Shown: positions 54,501 to 64,000 of the stretch, piece by piece
How the letters are laid out: the number at the start of each line of letters is the position of its first letter
Position numbering within the stretch: position 1 is the stretch's first letter
From: Lepidodermella squamata
Taxonomy: Eukaryota; Gastrotricha
Assembly: GCA_047495785.1 (NCBI GenBank)
Contig: JBLDXI010000024.1
Coordinates: 1,798,001 to 1,862,000 of the forward strand
Length of the DNA: 64,000 bases
Reading direction: 5' to 3'
Program-made: the position numbers and the translations under genes
Notes under the pieces: generated by a model
The model's database searches: none
Told to the model about the DNA's origin: nothing
What the model saw: only the letters and a program-made list of their open reading frames with translations

Positions 54501-57500
54501 TGTATCGGACTGCTCAGGTTTGGGCGGGTGTTTGAATGGAGGAACCTGTTCGGCGCCGAGCCACTGTACCTGCGCTGTGGGCTGGACAGGGGCGAATTGC
54601 AGCTATGGTATGCTACACAAATCATCCATCTTGCTTCTTTACGGTTATTTTATTGCAGTTGATTGTCGACCGTGGGCTAACTGCACGGAACAAGGTAACA
54701 GCAATTTTATCACCTTGCCATGCTTTGGCCTTTATTCATCTATTTTTAAATAGCGAATTGTCTTGCTGTTGCAAATTGCTCTGGGCATGGGCTTTGCATT
54801 CGAAAAAGCGTTTGTTATTGCGACTCAGGATGGTCTGGCTCGAACTGCTCAATACCTGACTGTTCATCGATCGGTGGCTGTCTTAACGGGGGTACCTGTT
54901 CGGAAGCGAACAATTGCAGTTGCACACCATTCTGGACTGGTGATAATTGTGATATAGGTAATAGAGCCATCAGCTGCGATATAAGTCATCAGCCATTTTG
55001 TTGGGCATTTTTGTTTGTATTTTACCAGCGGTCACTACAACATCAATTATGACAACAACATCTAACCAGCCATCTACGACTGCTAAACCCAGCCAAGTAA
55101 TTACGGAGCTTGCAGCTGCGGCCAAGCTTCCTGATCAAGCTCTCGTTAACAACGTTACATCAATCAATTCGCAAGTGCAAGATAGCGCGAGTGCAATTTC
55201 GAGCAGTTCCAGCCCGACCAATGTAATCGTCGATTCGGTAGATTTCTTTTTATAATTAGCGTTGGATTTAGCTTTTATTTCTTGCCTAGCAAATTTTCAT
55301 GTCGCTTTCGGCAGAACTACTTAGTCGATACCAGAAAATGGCTTCGAATCTCTCAACAGAAACGATTTTATCTGTTTCTCAAGGTTGTTAAAGAGTCAAA
55401 AGTCATACTCTGAACTATAAAATTCAATTTATCAGCTTACACTGAATCTGTTAGCTCCGTGTTAACGGCAGTCCTCGAGAAAGAACTTTTACCAAAGACT
55501 GAATCGCCGGCCATCATTTTGCCAACGACCGCAGTTCGCTGTGAAGCCGATACCTTCGATTCTGAGTCACTAGTAGTAAAACCAACAAAAATCGAGATGA
55601 CAACAGCTCAGACGCAGAAGTTACTCGATGACTTCAGATCGATGATGGAGTCTACGGCTGCAATGGTGAAAAGTGCGCTCGCCATTGGTAAAGACTTCAG
55701 CTTCAATGGAACCTTCTTTGCCGTCGTAATACGCAATACCATAGACAACACTGTAACAGATAGGAAACTAACGATCTTTCCATAGTGAATTTATTCGAGC
55801 TGTTATTGCAAAAAGGGCGGCACGCGACCAATTTTTATGCCACCCAACGCCCTATCCGCCCATTATAATTTTAATTAATTTCAAAAATAAAAAAAGCCGC
55901 AGGTACCTCTTTCGAAAATTTTGATTTTCTGCTCGTAAATACTAGAAGTGGCCCTCTATCAAATGATACCAGGCACACCTAGTGTTCCCCCATGAATAAT
56001 TTACTAAAATTCGCCGAAAAGTGCTATATTCGATGTTTTTGGGCAAAATTGCCACTCTTCTGCAACGGTTGGCTCTTTCGGAAATTTTTTGAAAAATCTG
56101 AAAAAATTGGTTTATCCATATTGAGAATTTTCCCTATCCGACGATATAAAATTTGTAGGGTAATTAATTTATTTTGATTTTCCGATATTTTCCGAGCTCG
56201 AAAAATTATTATTTGCTAGAATATTTCTGAACAAAGCAACGCTGTGAGAGAATTCAAAGTCCAATATGCACAGCCGGAAAATATCGGAAAATCAAAATAA
56301 ATTAATTACCCTACAAATTTTATATCGTCGGATAGAGAAAATTCTCAATATGGATAAACCAATTTTTTCAGATTTTTCAAAAAATTTCCGAAAGAGCCAA
56401 CCGTTGCAGAAGAGTGGCAATTTTGCCCAAAAACATCGAATATAGCACTTTTCGGCGAATTTTAGTAAATTATTCATGGGGGAACACTAGGTGTGCCTGG
56501 TATCATTTGATAGAGGGCCACTTCTAGTATTTACGAGCAGAAAATCAAAATTTTCGAAAGAGGTACCTGCGGCTTTTTTTATTTTTGAAATTAATTAAAA
56601 TTATAATGGGCGGATAGGGCGTTGGGTGGCATAAAAATTGGTCGCGTGCCGCCCTTATTGCAATAACAGCTCGAATAAATTCACTATGGAAAGATCGTTA
56701 GTTTCCTATCTGTTACAGTGTTGTCTATGCGCAATACTATACCCGGAAAACTACCTGGATTGGGAATCGCCTCAAATTTGGCTGCCACCGAAATTCCTTC
56801 AGTTGAAAATTGGAAAGAACTCTTAGCCGATTCACCTCAGGGTTTGGATGAATCAAGCAAAGTTTCAGTAGTGCTAACCGCCTATATTTCTAATGTTTTC
56901 GACATAAAGGGCAAGGCAATTTTCGTCGGAAAAAGTTGATTCGCAGTGCGATATCAGTAAGGTGAAATGCGACATTACGACTAATGCAGACAAGCTGGGT
57001 TCACTCGCAACATTTCCTGTTTCACTGGACGCGGGGGATTTCATTCTCATATTTCCAGCCATACAGTATGACTACTCCGTTTTTGTATCCCTGAATGCAA
57101 CTCCAACTGCAGCCAAGAACTCTTGGTCTATCAATGTTACTGGGAATAGCGTGGCTGCTAGTGTAAATTCATACTACGGTGCCTTGAAAACAAATTTCAT
57201 CCCGAAAATCGAATTTCGAGTGATCATTCCTCGATCTGCCCTGGTCGCATTCAGCAATCAGAGGTCGCAGAATAGTGGCTCTTATGCGAACCGTTCATTC
57301 ACCTTGAGTGCTTTTGTGAAGAAAAACCTCACGCGCTTCTCTCCGAATGACGATTTGCCGCCTTCTGTTTGTGAAATGCAAAGATGTTATGGCTATCACC
57401 TGCGCATTGGTTTCGCATCCGATGATCGCATTATAGGAACGAGGTTAAAACGTGACGTTAGCTCTAATTCAACATCACCAGAAGACTTTGATCTGGAGGC

Positions 57501-60500
57501 GGATTCCACTGAATCGAAGGTCACATTTAAAAGTTCTTATTTTGGGGATTTTGGTGCTGATCTTCTCATTTCGCCCAATACAATACAGCTCACAGAGATT
57601 TTGGCGAATTTTACCACTCTCGTGGCAGAGAATGCGTCCGTCTTCTCGTTGATGACGATTTGCGTGGTAGCATACCTAGCTACGATCTGGTTCGCATTTA
57701 CTTCTGATAAAGAGGATCTGAAGAACTGGGCTTTCATGCCAATCCTAAGCAACGCGCCTCACCAACAATTCACCTATTTGATATCTGTTGACTATTATGG
57801 TGTCAAAAGATACGAGCTCGAGCCTCAAGTGTTCATCCGCCTTATAGGCGATGGGTGTGAAACGTCTTTTCGAAATTTGCATGATGGGGTCAGGAAAAAT
57901 TTCGCCGGCAAGGTACCTGGGAATTTCACCCTAACCACGGTTTATCCTATCGAATTTATTGATTCAATCGAACTTGAAGTGATAAGCAAGATTTGGGAAT
58001 TTGACAGCAAGCCTTTCCAGATTTACATGGACAAGGTCGTAATTGTCGATGTGAATGGTGGCAAAAAGTACATTTTCCCAGTTCAGCAGAGGATGCAATC
58101 AGGTGAAAAAATCAGGGCTGCGCTGGCGACAGAAGACGTCATCAAAAGCTTCAAATACCTAGTCACTAGCCATTCGCGACTCGGCATTACTGATGGCCAC
58201 CCTTGGCTTTCAATCATAAGAAGGCCCCTGCCCAGCAACTGGACGCGAGTTGAAAGGCTGTCTTGTGTTGTGTCGGCACTGTTCATGGCCATGATGGTCA
58301 ATTGTTTGTTTTATGGGCAAGAGAGCACCGCGCCGAGAATCGGGATCAATATTGGCAGCTTCTTTCGCATTTCCTGGTTTACGTTATACACGAGTTTGGC
58401 CAGTTGCTTGATAATCATCCCACCTACCGCAGCGATAGCATTCATTTTCAAAAGGGTGAAGCGACGTTCGGCTGAGAAAAGCAACTGGATCACTATTTTT
58501 AACGCTGCCGTGAAAGATCCCGATGCTGAAAACGATTCCGGTAAGAAAAAGAAGCAGATACAGTTGCCATTCTGGACTGTTGGGATTGCGTGGGCATGTA
58601 GGTTCCGCTTGATTAAGTAGATCATTCATGAAATATTTAATTTCAGTGGTTGCGATTTCGATCATAGTTTCCGTCTCGGTCGTTGTAATTTACAGCCTCC
58701 AATGGGGAAGCGAGAAGTCCCTGCAGTGGTTGTCAAGCATGGCAATGAACATCGTCCAAGATATAATCGTTGTCCAGTCCGTGAAAGTTCTCCTGATCTC
58801 CATGTTCACATCATCTCTTCTGAAACTCCCGGATGATGGCATGGCAATGGGAAAGCTGGTTTACTCGAGAAGTATTTAAACTTCACCTATAATTACTATA
58901 TAATATGAGGACCTTTTTCAGACAATACCTCAGAAAAAACGACTGTATTCAAGCGAACGCGGAACACTCTGGCTGGAATCGCCCATCAAATCGCTTATGT
59001 CATCACTTTTGCGCTAGTGATTGCGACCACTCAAAACACCTACCGGTTCAAATTTGTCGATGATATTCGACCACTTGTTGCATTCGGTGGGGTTCAGCAA
59101 GTATTGGAGCCAATAACCGATCACGGGCTTATTTTCGACTGGCTCAGTCAGAAAGTTATACCAAATTTTCTGAACGGCAACCAGCTGAATTATGGCGGAA
59201 TTTTTAACGTAAAAAACATTTACGACGTGCCAAATCATGATGTTATCTTGGTTGGGCCAATTCGAATCAAGCAACAGCGAGTAGCTAGCAGCTCTTGCCC
59301 TGTTTCGACAATTGGCGGGTACCCGGAAAATCTTGGCGGCATTACTTGTCAAGATTCTTACTCGAACAATTACGGCTTTGGTTCAAACTCCGAAAATCGC
59401 GACTTCTCCTACGGTTGGGGCTTTTTACCACCCTATTCGATTGACAAATCCAATATTTCAACATACGACGCTCCCTGGCTTTATCGCGAAGATCCTAGTG
59501 GATTGCCTTACAATGGATGGTCTGCGATTTACAAGAGTGATGGCTACTACGTCGACCTGCCAACAAGAATGTGGAAAGCCCAGCAACTTGTTTCTTACCT
59601 GAAAGCAGGCAGATGGCTCGATAACTCAACTTCTGTACTTTTTGTCGATTTCAACTTGTACAATAGCCAAATCAACCTATTCCTCAGCGTCAAGGTTGCT
59701 TTCGAAGCTATGCCAGCTGGTGGCATGAATTACCATACTCGAGTGTACCCATTGCAGCTCTACCAGTATTCAGGCGCCAGCAGTGCTGCTATATACGTCA
59801 TCCAGGGATTGTGGATCATCTTACTCATCAGTGAAGCAATCAAGGTTGCTTATCTCATGAGGAAAAACGGGGCAATGCAGCATTTGAAAGACGGCTGGAA
59901 TACGCTGGAGCTTATCTCGATAATCGTAGCATTCGGCATTGTTGGACTCTTCGCTGCCCGTATAACAGCTATCATCAAAGTAATCACAAAGATGCAAACA
60001 GACCGCTCATCATTTACTGACCTTGACCTGCTGGTTAATTGGGACGAGTTGATGGCAAATCTTTACGGGCTGACATTTTTCGCGACTATGGTCTTGTTCT
60101 TCCGCCATTTCAAGTTCAACAAGTATTGGTGCGTGTTTTTGGCTACCTTGTCAAAGGGCAGGAATGACATCGCGACTTTCATCGTTGTATTCATAATGAT
60201 AACCTGTATGTTTGCGGGTCTTGGATACCTAACCCTTGGTTCAAGCCAGAGCGAATTCAGATCAATGACTGCTTCTGTGATGACACTCATTCAAAATGTG
60301 ATAGGAGTCACTGGGAATTTGATCGCTCTCGGATCTGAGTCTCGGTTTATCATGGTTTACTGCGTTGCCTATTCATCAATTGTCATGTTTCTAGCCGTAC
60401 AGATCTTCATGACCATCATTACTGTAACTTACGATAAGATCTCTGATAACGCTGAAGAGAGTACTGACTGGGATAAAGAAGTTGCCGATTATATGGCTGA

Positions 60501-60913
60501 TGAACTGAAGAAGCTTATATCCTATGGAAAAAGGGCCAATACTGATGTGAACTTTCAGGGCAAAAATGAAACGAGCAGCCATTCTAATCGTGAGTTCTTT
60601 CATTCTTTCAGTTCTCTTTTTAAATAAGTCGAATTTAGTTGATCTGTCGCTTGAACGATTATCAAGGCATATCGATTTGATGGCTAAGGATTCACCGCTG
60701 TTCCAAGAGGATAGACGGACGACTTGTAACATCAGATGGGCAGAGGAATATTTGAAACAAGCCCGGTCGACGGTTGGCAGTCGGCGACCGAAGAAACTAC
60801 CCTCCGTTGAACCACTCATTCCAGCTGTGAAACAAACCAACAGCCGGGTTCACTATGATTTTATGAGGAGATTCAGTCAGCATGATGTTTCGAAGAATAT
60901 TCATTTTGATTGA
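48550..60913 (+). CDS. Polycystin-1-like protein with EGF, F5/8C, fibrinogen and sushi ectodomain; one exon interrupted
   Basis: Twenty-four exons with consistent phases encode about 3255 residues once a 990-bp insertion (55740-56729) is discounted. Main exons: 48550-48610, 48669-48773, 48832-48930, 49028-49159, 49217-49408, 49461-50036, 50087-50651, 50706-50830, 50885-51696, 51750-51858, 51916-52101, 52472-52717, 52769-52948, 53001-53135, 53186-54607, 54659-54694, 54754-54957, 55029-55237, 55290-55383, 55436-56894, 56947-58597, 58647-58871, 58922-60589, 60639-60913. Order: signal peptide, five EGF, F5/8C (about 200-365), four fibrinogen domains, PAN-like Cys region, three sushi, EGFs, Thr-rich linker, GAIN/REJ-like part, degenerate GPS ('SSYFGDFGADLLISPNTI', no HLT/HLS), TM1, PLAT ('FTYLISVDYYGVKRYELEP'), further TMs, polycystin loop and channel. 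A surface receptor-channel is likely. As given, the insertion stops translation at 55785. Confidence 0.85.
55740..56729. mobile_element. 990-bp palindromic foldback element in a polycystin exon
   Basis: Two 455-bp arms (55740-56194 and 56275-56729) are reverse complements with about two mismatches, around an 80-bp spacer. Ends begin CATAGACAACACTG. The 8-bp sequence CGCAATAC occurs directly on both sides (55732-55739 and 56730-56737) as a target duplication. Removing the element and one duplicate restores the polycystin reading frame. Superfamily is unassigned; hAT, P and Merlin all make 8-bp duplications. Confidence 0.95.
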
Positions 60914-61491
60914 GACAGATAATAAGTCGATTCATAAGTTTTATTTCCTGTGCCTAATGAAGTTGAATAAATCATTAACCTGAAATTACATGGTACCCGA
61001 CACGAAAAGACCGTATGCTAACTGCGGCATCTGAGATTGCAAACCTGGCTACGCGTTTACTGATCCCTGGAACGGCATTGCCAAGGTGCAGACTTCTTTG
61101 TTCTGCTTTGCGCTATTTGTTTTTATTCAAGGCGACTCGTTATTTGACCACCCCGCGATGCGGAGATGCCGTCACAGATGGAGGCGGGTCTACACGGAAT
61201 GCGTGTATTTTTACGATTTGTTGTCTTGGGTCTTGGGATTGTGAATTTCGGCATCATTGTTCGAAATTTTATTGCTTCGTTTGCGAACGGTCTCATTTAA
61301 TTGAAATTTGATCAACAACGACAAAGGAAAAGCATATTGATCTATATTGTTAGAGTATAAGGTATTATAATATGTTAATGAATTATTTATTAAAAATATA
61401 ATAAAATATAGCATGATTAACACTTGAGTAGAAATACCTATTGCAATAATAAATAATCGTCATTGAGAAAAATAAGTTTGCAAGTCATCGT
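60914..61491. other. Convergent 3' ends of polycystin and TH
   Basis: An AATAAA at 60966-60971 lies about 50 bp after the polycystin stop. The rest is AT-rich and non-coding. Confidence 0.5.
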
Positions 61492-62974
61492 TCAGAAGTA
61501 TACAACTGGTGCGTCGCTGAGAATGGGATAGTAAATGATATTTGCAGCCAGTTCTTTCGAGCGTTCCAGTCGCTCCTCGCTTCCGAACTTGGGGAAATTA
61601 TCTCGCACGTATCGGCGAAAACTTTGTTTCATCTGTTCGATTGAATCGCAGACAAAGTAGACCGCCTGGTATTCGGCGTCTTGATACTTTTGAACTGCGA
61701 CTTTAGAAGGCTCGAATTCTCGAATCTCAGGCTTGCCAGATAACGCATGCTGCAACTCGCCAAAGGCAGACAGCAGCCCGGCGCCAAAGGCCTTGACATT
61801 GCCATCGTCGGCTTCATCTCGGCATAGACCAAATTCCACCGTAAACCAGTAGAGCTGATGAATGAATCAATGAAACAATTTAGAGCATAATTAATCTTAA
61901 TAATTAAATTATTACCGTTGACAGCTTCTCGATTTCGTCATCTGATGCACCGAGGGAAGCTATTCCGATTTCTTGCGAGAAATCAGCAAAATCAGCATCG
62001 GCAAGCATTGGAACATGGCCCAGGAGTTCGTGGATGCAATCTCTGGGAACAAAATTATTTGTTCAGGTCAATCGGAATTAACGAGACACTCACGGTTCCG
62101 GGCTGTGATGTGGCGAAGATGGATGCCGAATATACTGGGTACACATGAATACGCGGTAGGCCAAGCTATAAAGAAAATGCCGTGATGACAGCAACCCAGA
62201 GACAGGTCGTAGTTGAAACCCAGTCTGCCTTTTCAGAAAACTCGAGACGTCTTCGAGCTGCGGAATGAACGCAGGCGCGTAGATTCCTTCGTCCTCCATT
62301 AGGTTGAAGACACGGATGAATCCGGAGTAAGCATGCGTCTTGTGTAGCTCTTTCAGCTTAGAATATACCGCACGCCAGGTTGACACCTCATCGCTGGTGA
62401 ATTCAACTCGTGGAATCGGAGATCCCCTGAAAATGAAGAGTGTGTATAATTCTGTAGGTTAAGAGGAAAATTAAGGTTACGTTTTATGGTTGTAAGCGAC
62501 GTTGGCGATCGCATTTCTGCGGGCACGGTAATTGCTGTCATGGAATCCCTGAAATTTGAAAAATTCACCATTAATTTGAATTTCTATCAAGCCGTGACTT
62601 ACTGGATGACCAGAATCTTCCGTCGGGTCGAATTTCGTTATGCATTCGAGACATTTATCCAGCTCAGTAATGTCTTTCGGATACCAATACTCGCTTGCAG
62701 TTGAATTGTTCGACGATATTATTAGCTCAATATGTGAATCGATCTTGCAGTTCCTCAAAGCATCCAGTAATTCTCGGCCATCGCACGATTCTGTGCTATA
62801 GAGTTTAGTTTCCACCAGAAAATCGCGCTTGCTTTGGTTGAATTTGTTGTTTCGAATTTCGAGTCGCTCTACTTCGGCACCATTTATCTCCTTGATGGCG
62901 CTGTATATACAGCTGAGGGCTTTTGCTGGTTGTTCAACGCCTTCGATAAGAAAAACGCATCTGTTTTCGCACAT
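61492..62974 (-). CDS. TH: Tyrosine hydroxylase
   Basis: Five exons (62603-62974, 62481-62548, 62094-62426, 61916-62042, 61492-61854) with introns of 54, 54, 51 and 61 bp give 420 residues. An ACT-like regulatory part (about 1-110) precedes the catalytic domain. Iron ligands are H262 and H267 in 'HELLGH' and E307 in 'YWFTVEFGL', with the same 5- and 40-residue spacing as human H331, H336 and E376. '[15 protein letters not shown]' and 'SSPHHSPEP' match TH better than tryptophan or phenylalanine hydroxylase, as does '[19 protein letters not shown]'. The enzyme makes L-DOPA, the first step of dopamine synthesis. The N-terminus is short and may lack the phosphorylated leader. A CCTCAG acceptor-like site ends 5 nt before the ATG. 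Confidence 0.9.
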
Positions 62975-63743
62975 TGAGCTGAGGATTGAGCTTCTTTACC
63001 AAATTACAAAGATATATTCGGGGAAATTTCCGTTGAGACTGAGAAATTGACAAAGATCGCGCTGCTTATATTTGCGTGAAGTGCATACGTGACGAAGTTC
63101 TTCGTGCACCTAATTAGCGGCTCTGGGTATTGTCATCATGTCATGATACAATGGCGCGTCTGTTAAAAAAAACTCGGAATCGGCGGCGAAAGTGTATGTC
63201 TGGATAATTAGTAGGAAAAGTAGAAAAAAATTAACGCGAGCGCCGACAGCTTATTACAGATCCCTTATCTTTTGATGATAATTATAGTCAATGCAAAAAA
63301 TGAATTCGCTTCCAATTATAAGCAACTAGTCTAGAAAAGTTCAAAGATGGCGCAGACGCCTCCCTCACTTTAACCAACAATAAAGCATGTAGTGGAGTGA
63401 GTGCCGTAACGACTTGCCTGGAATAGAAACATGCGCTTCATGCTTTTTGTGAGCTGAAAAAACTGGCGTTCAGTTCTGTCTTTTGATCATCAAGGCAGCA
63501 GACAGCACGTAGCGGTGATATTAGAAAATACTAGAAGTTGTCGTTTCCATTGTCTGTGCTTCGAATGCGCATTTTTGTATATCATCATCAACTTCAGGCG
63601 TGGTACAGTGGAACCATCCGAAATGACTTCTAATTATAATTTTATTGAAGGCTTATTTTATTTGAACCTATGCAAAGGAGTCCATCAATATGAATAAGGA
63701 AATTCTCTAATTAAAGTTGTTGTTGCGGGAAATAAACCAGTGT
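62975..63743. other. Intergenic, no gene seen
   Basis: This is the upstream region of TH. No conserved frame or RNA gene is apparent. Confidence 0.4.
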
Positions 63744-63925
63744 TAGGCTGTGAGAAACTTTGAGGCCGATTCTTTGATCAAACTCCAAGCGTATTCTATG
63801 TCCTGTTCGGTGGTTTTCGCCGCACAAATCGCTGAGTAGTTCGGCAGATTTGCAACATCAGCCGGCGTAGGGCGAGGCGAACGGCGAACGGAATAACCTA
63901 TTTCATTAACGTAACTGCGCCCCCC
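63744..63925 (-). CDS. Unassigned C-terminal coding segment, probably running off the right edge
   Basis: The minus strand has an open frame ending in TAA at 63744-63746. It reads 'RRSPRPTPADVANLPNYSA', then 'TTEQDIEYAWSLIKESASKF' and stops. The last part resembles the C-terminal helix of PLP-dependent enzymes such as serine palmitoyltransferase subunits (pattern TEE.LE.A...IKE.A), but this is weak. The upstream exon boundary is unclear because of a run of G. Confidence 0.3.
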
Positions 63926-64000
63926 CCTCCTCCATGGGAACTTGAGATTCCAATGATTTCCTCACACCTTGATCGCTATATAATCATGCATCGTGCCCCT

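Noticed and set aside
55992-56477. Two mirrored 61-residue reading frames
   Set aside because: They are the same sequence on the two arms of the palindrome; no sign of coding selection.
56895-56946. Apparent frame shift in the polycystin gene
   Set aside because: A 52-bp GT..CAG intron in phase 0 restores the frame and fits the local intron size.
61492-62974. Calling the hydroxylase as TPH or PAH
   Set aside because: The 'FQLRP', 'SSP.HSPEP' and 'PEIR.F.P..VAVQ.YQD' blocks are those of tyrosine hydroxylase.

Overview
The window is nuclear DNA of a small-genome animal, most likely a bilaterian invertebrate. Synaptophysin, tyrosine hydroxylase, a polycystin-1-like channel, a Morgue-type F-box/E2 protein and mitochondrial housekeeping genes are all present. 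Introns are tiny: almost all that I could place are 49-61 bp with GT..AG ends. Polyadenylation signals sit on or next to stop codons, and most start codons have a T-rich ..TAG/CAG acceptor-like site 0-45 nt upstream. This fits spliced-leader trans-splicing and operons, but no leader gene is seen. The phylum cannot be fixed from sequence alone.

Layout. 1-6.6 kb (minus strand): the 5' end of MCM3AP/GANP, NSMCE3 (MAGE), synaptophysin, NDUFAF3 and PMPCB; the last three look like one operon read PMPCB > NDUFAF3 > synaptophysin. 7.4-10.2 kb (plus): FARS2 and a morgue homologue, 88 bp apart. 10.77 kb: tRNA-Gly(GCC). 11.3-46.3 kb (plus): a lineage-specific array of about eleven related genes and pseudogenes (called G1-G11 here). 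They encode an unknown N-terminal domain, an ankyrin-like middle and a C-terminal SOCS box, so they look like substrate receptors of Elongin BC/Cullin ubiquitin ligases. Three tandem copies of a five-homeodomain gene lie inside the array (20.4-28.1 kb).

The array is full of transposon traces: a Ginger-like element with an integrase, a piggyBac-like MITE, a hAT-like MITE, a TA-target MITE, Harbinger-like, Ty3-like, hAT and Penelope-like fragments, and foldback repeats. One family member (G9) has a 5.1-kb intron filled with such DNA.

48.5-60.9 kb (plus): a 24-exon polycystin-1-like gene of about 3255 residues with an adhesive ectodomain (EGF, F5/8C, four fibrinogen domains, sushi, EGF, GAIN/REJ-like) followed by PLAT and a polycystin channel. 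One exon is interrupted by a 990-bp, nearly perfect palindrome flanked by an 8-bp target duplication. 61.5-63.0 kb (minus): tyrosine hydroxylase in five exons. The right end holds only an unassigned C-terminal reading frame.

The most novel items are the SOCS-box array, the interleaved multi-homeodomain genes, the fibrinogen-polycystin architecture with its palindromic insertion, and the apparent operon layout. Exon joins were derived by eye from splice signals, phase and family conservation.
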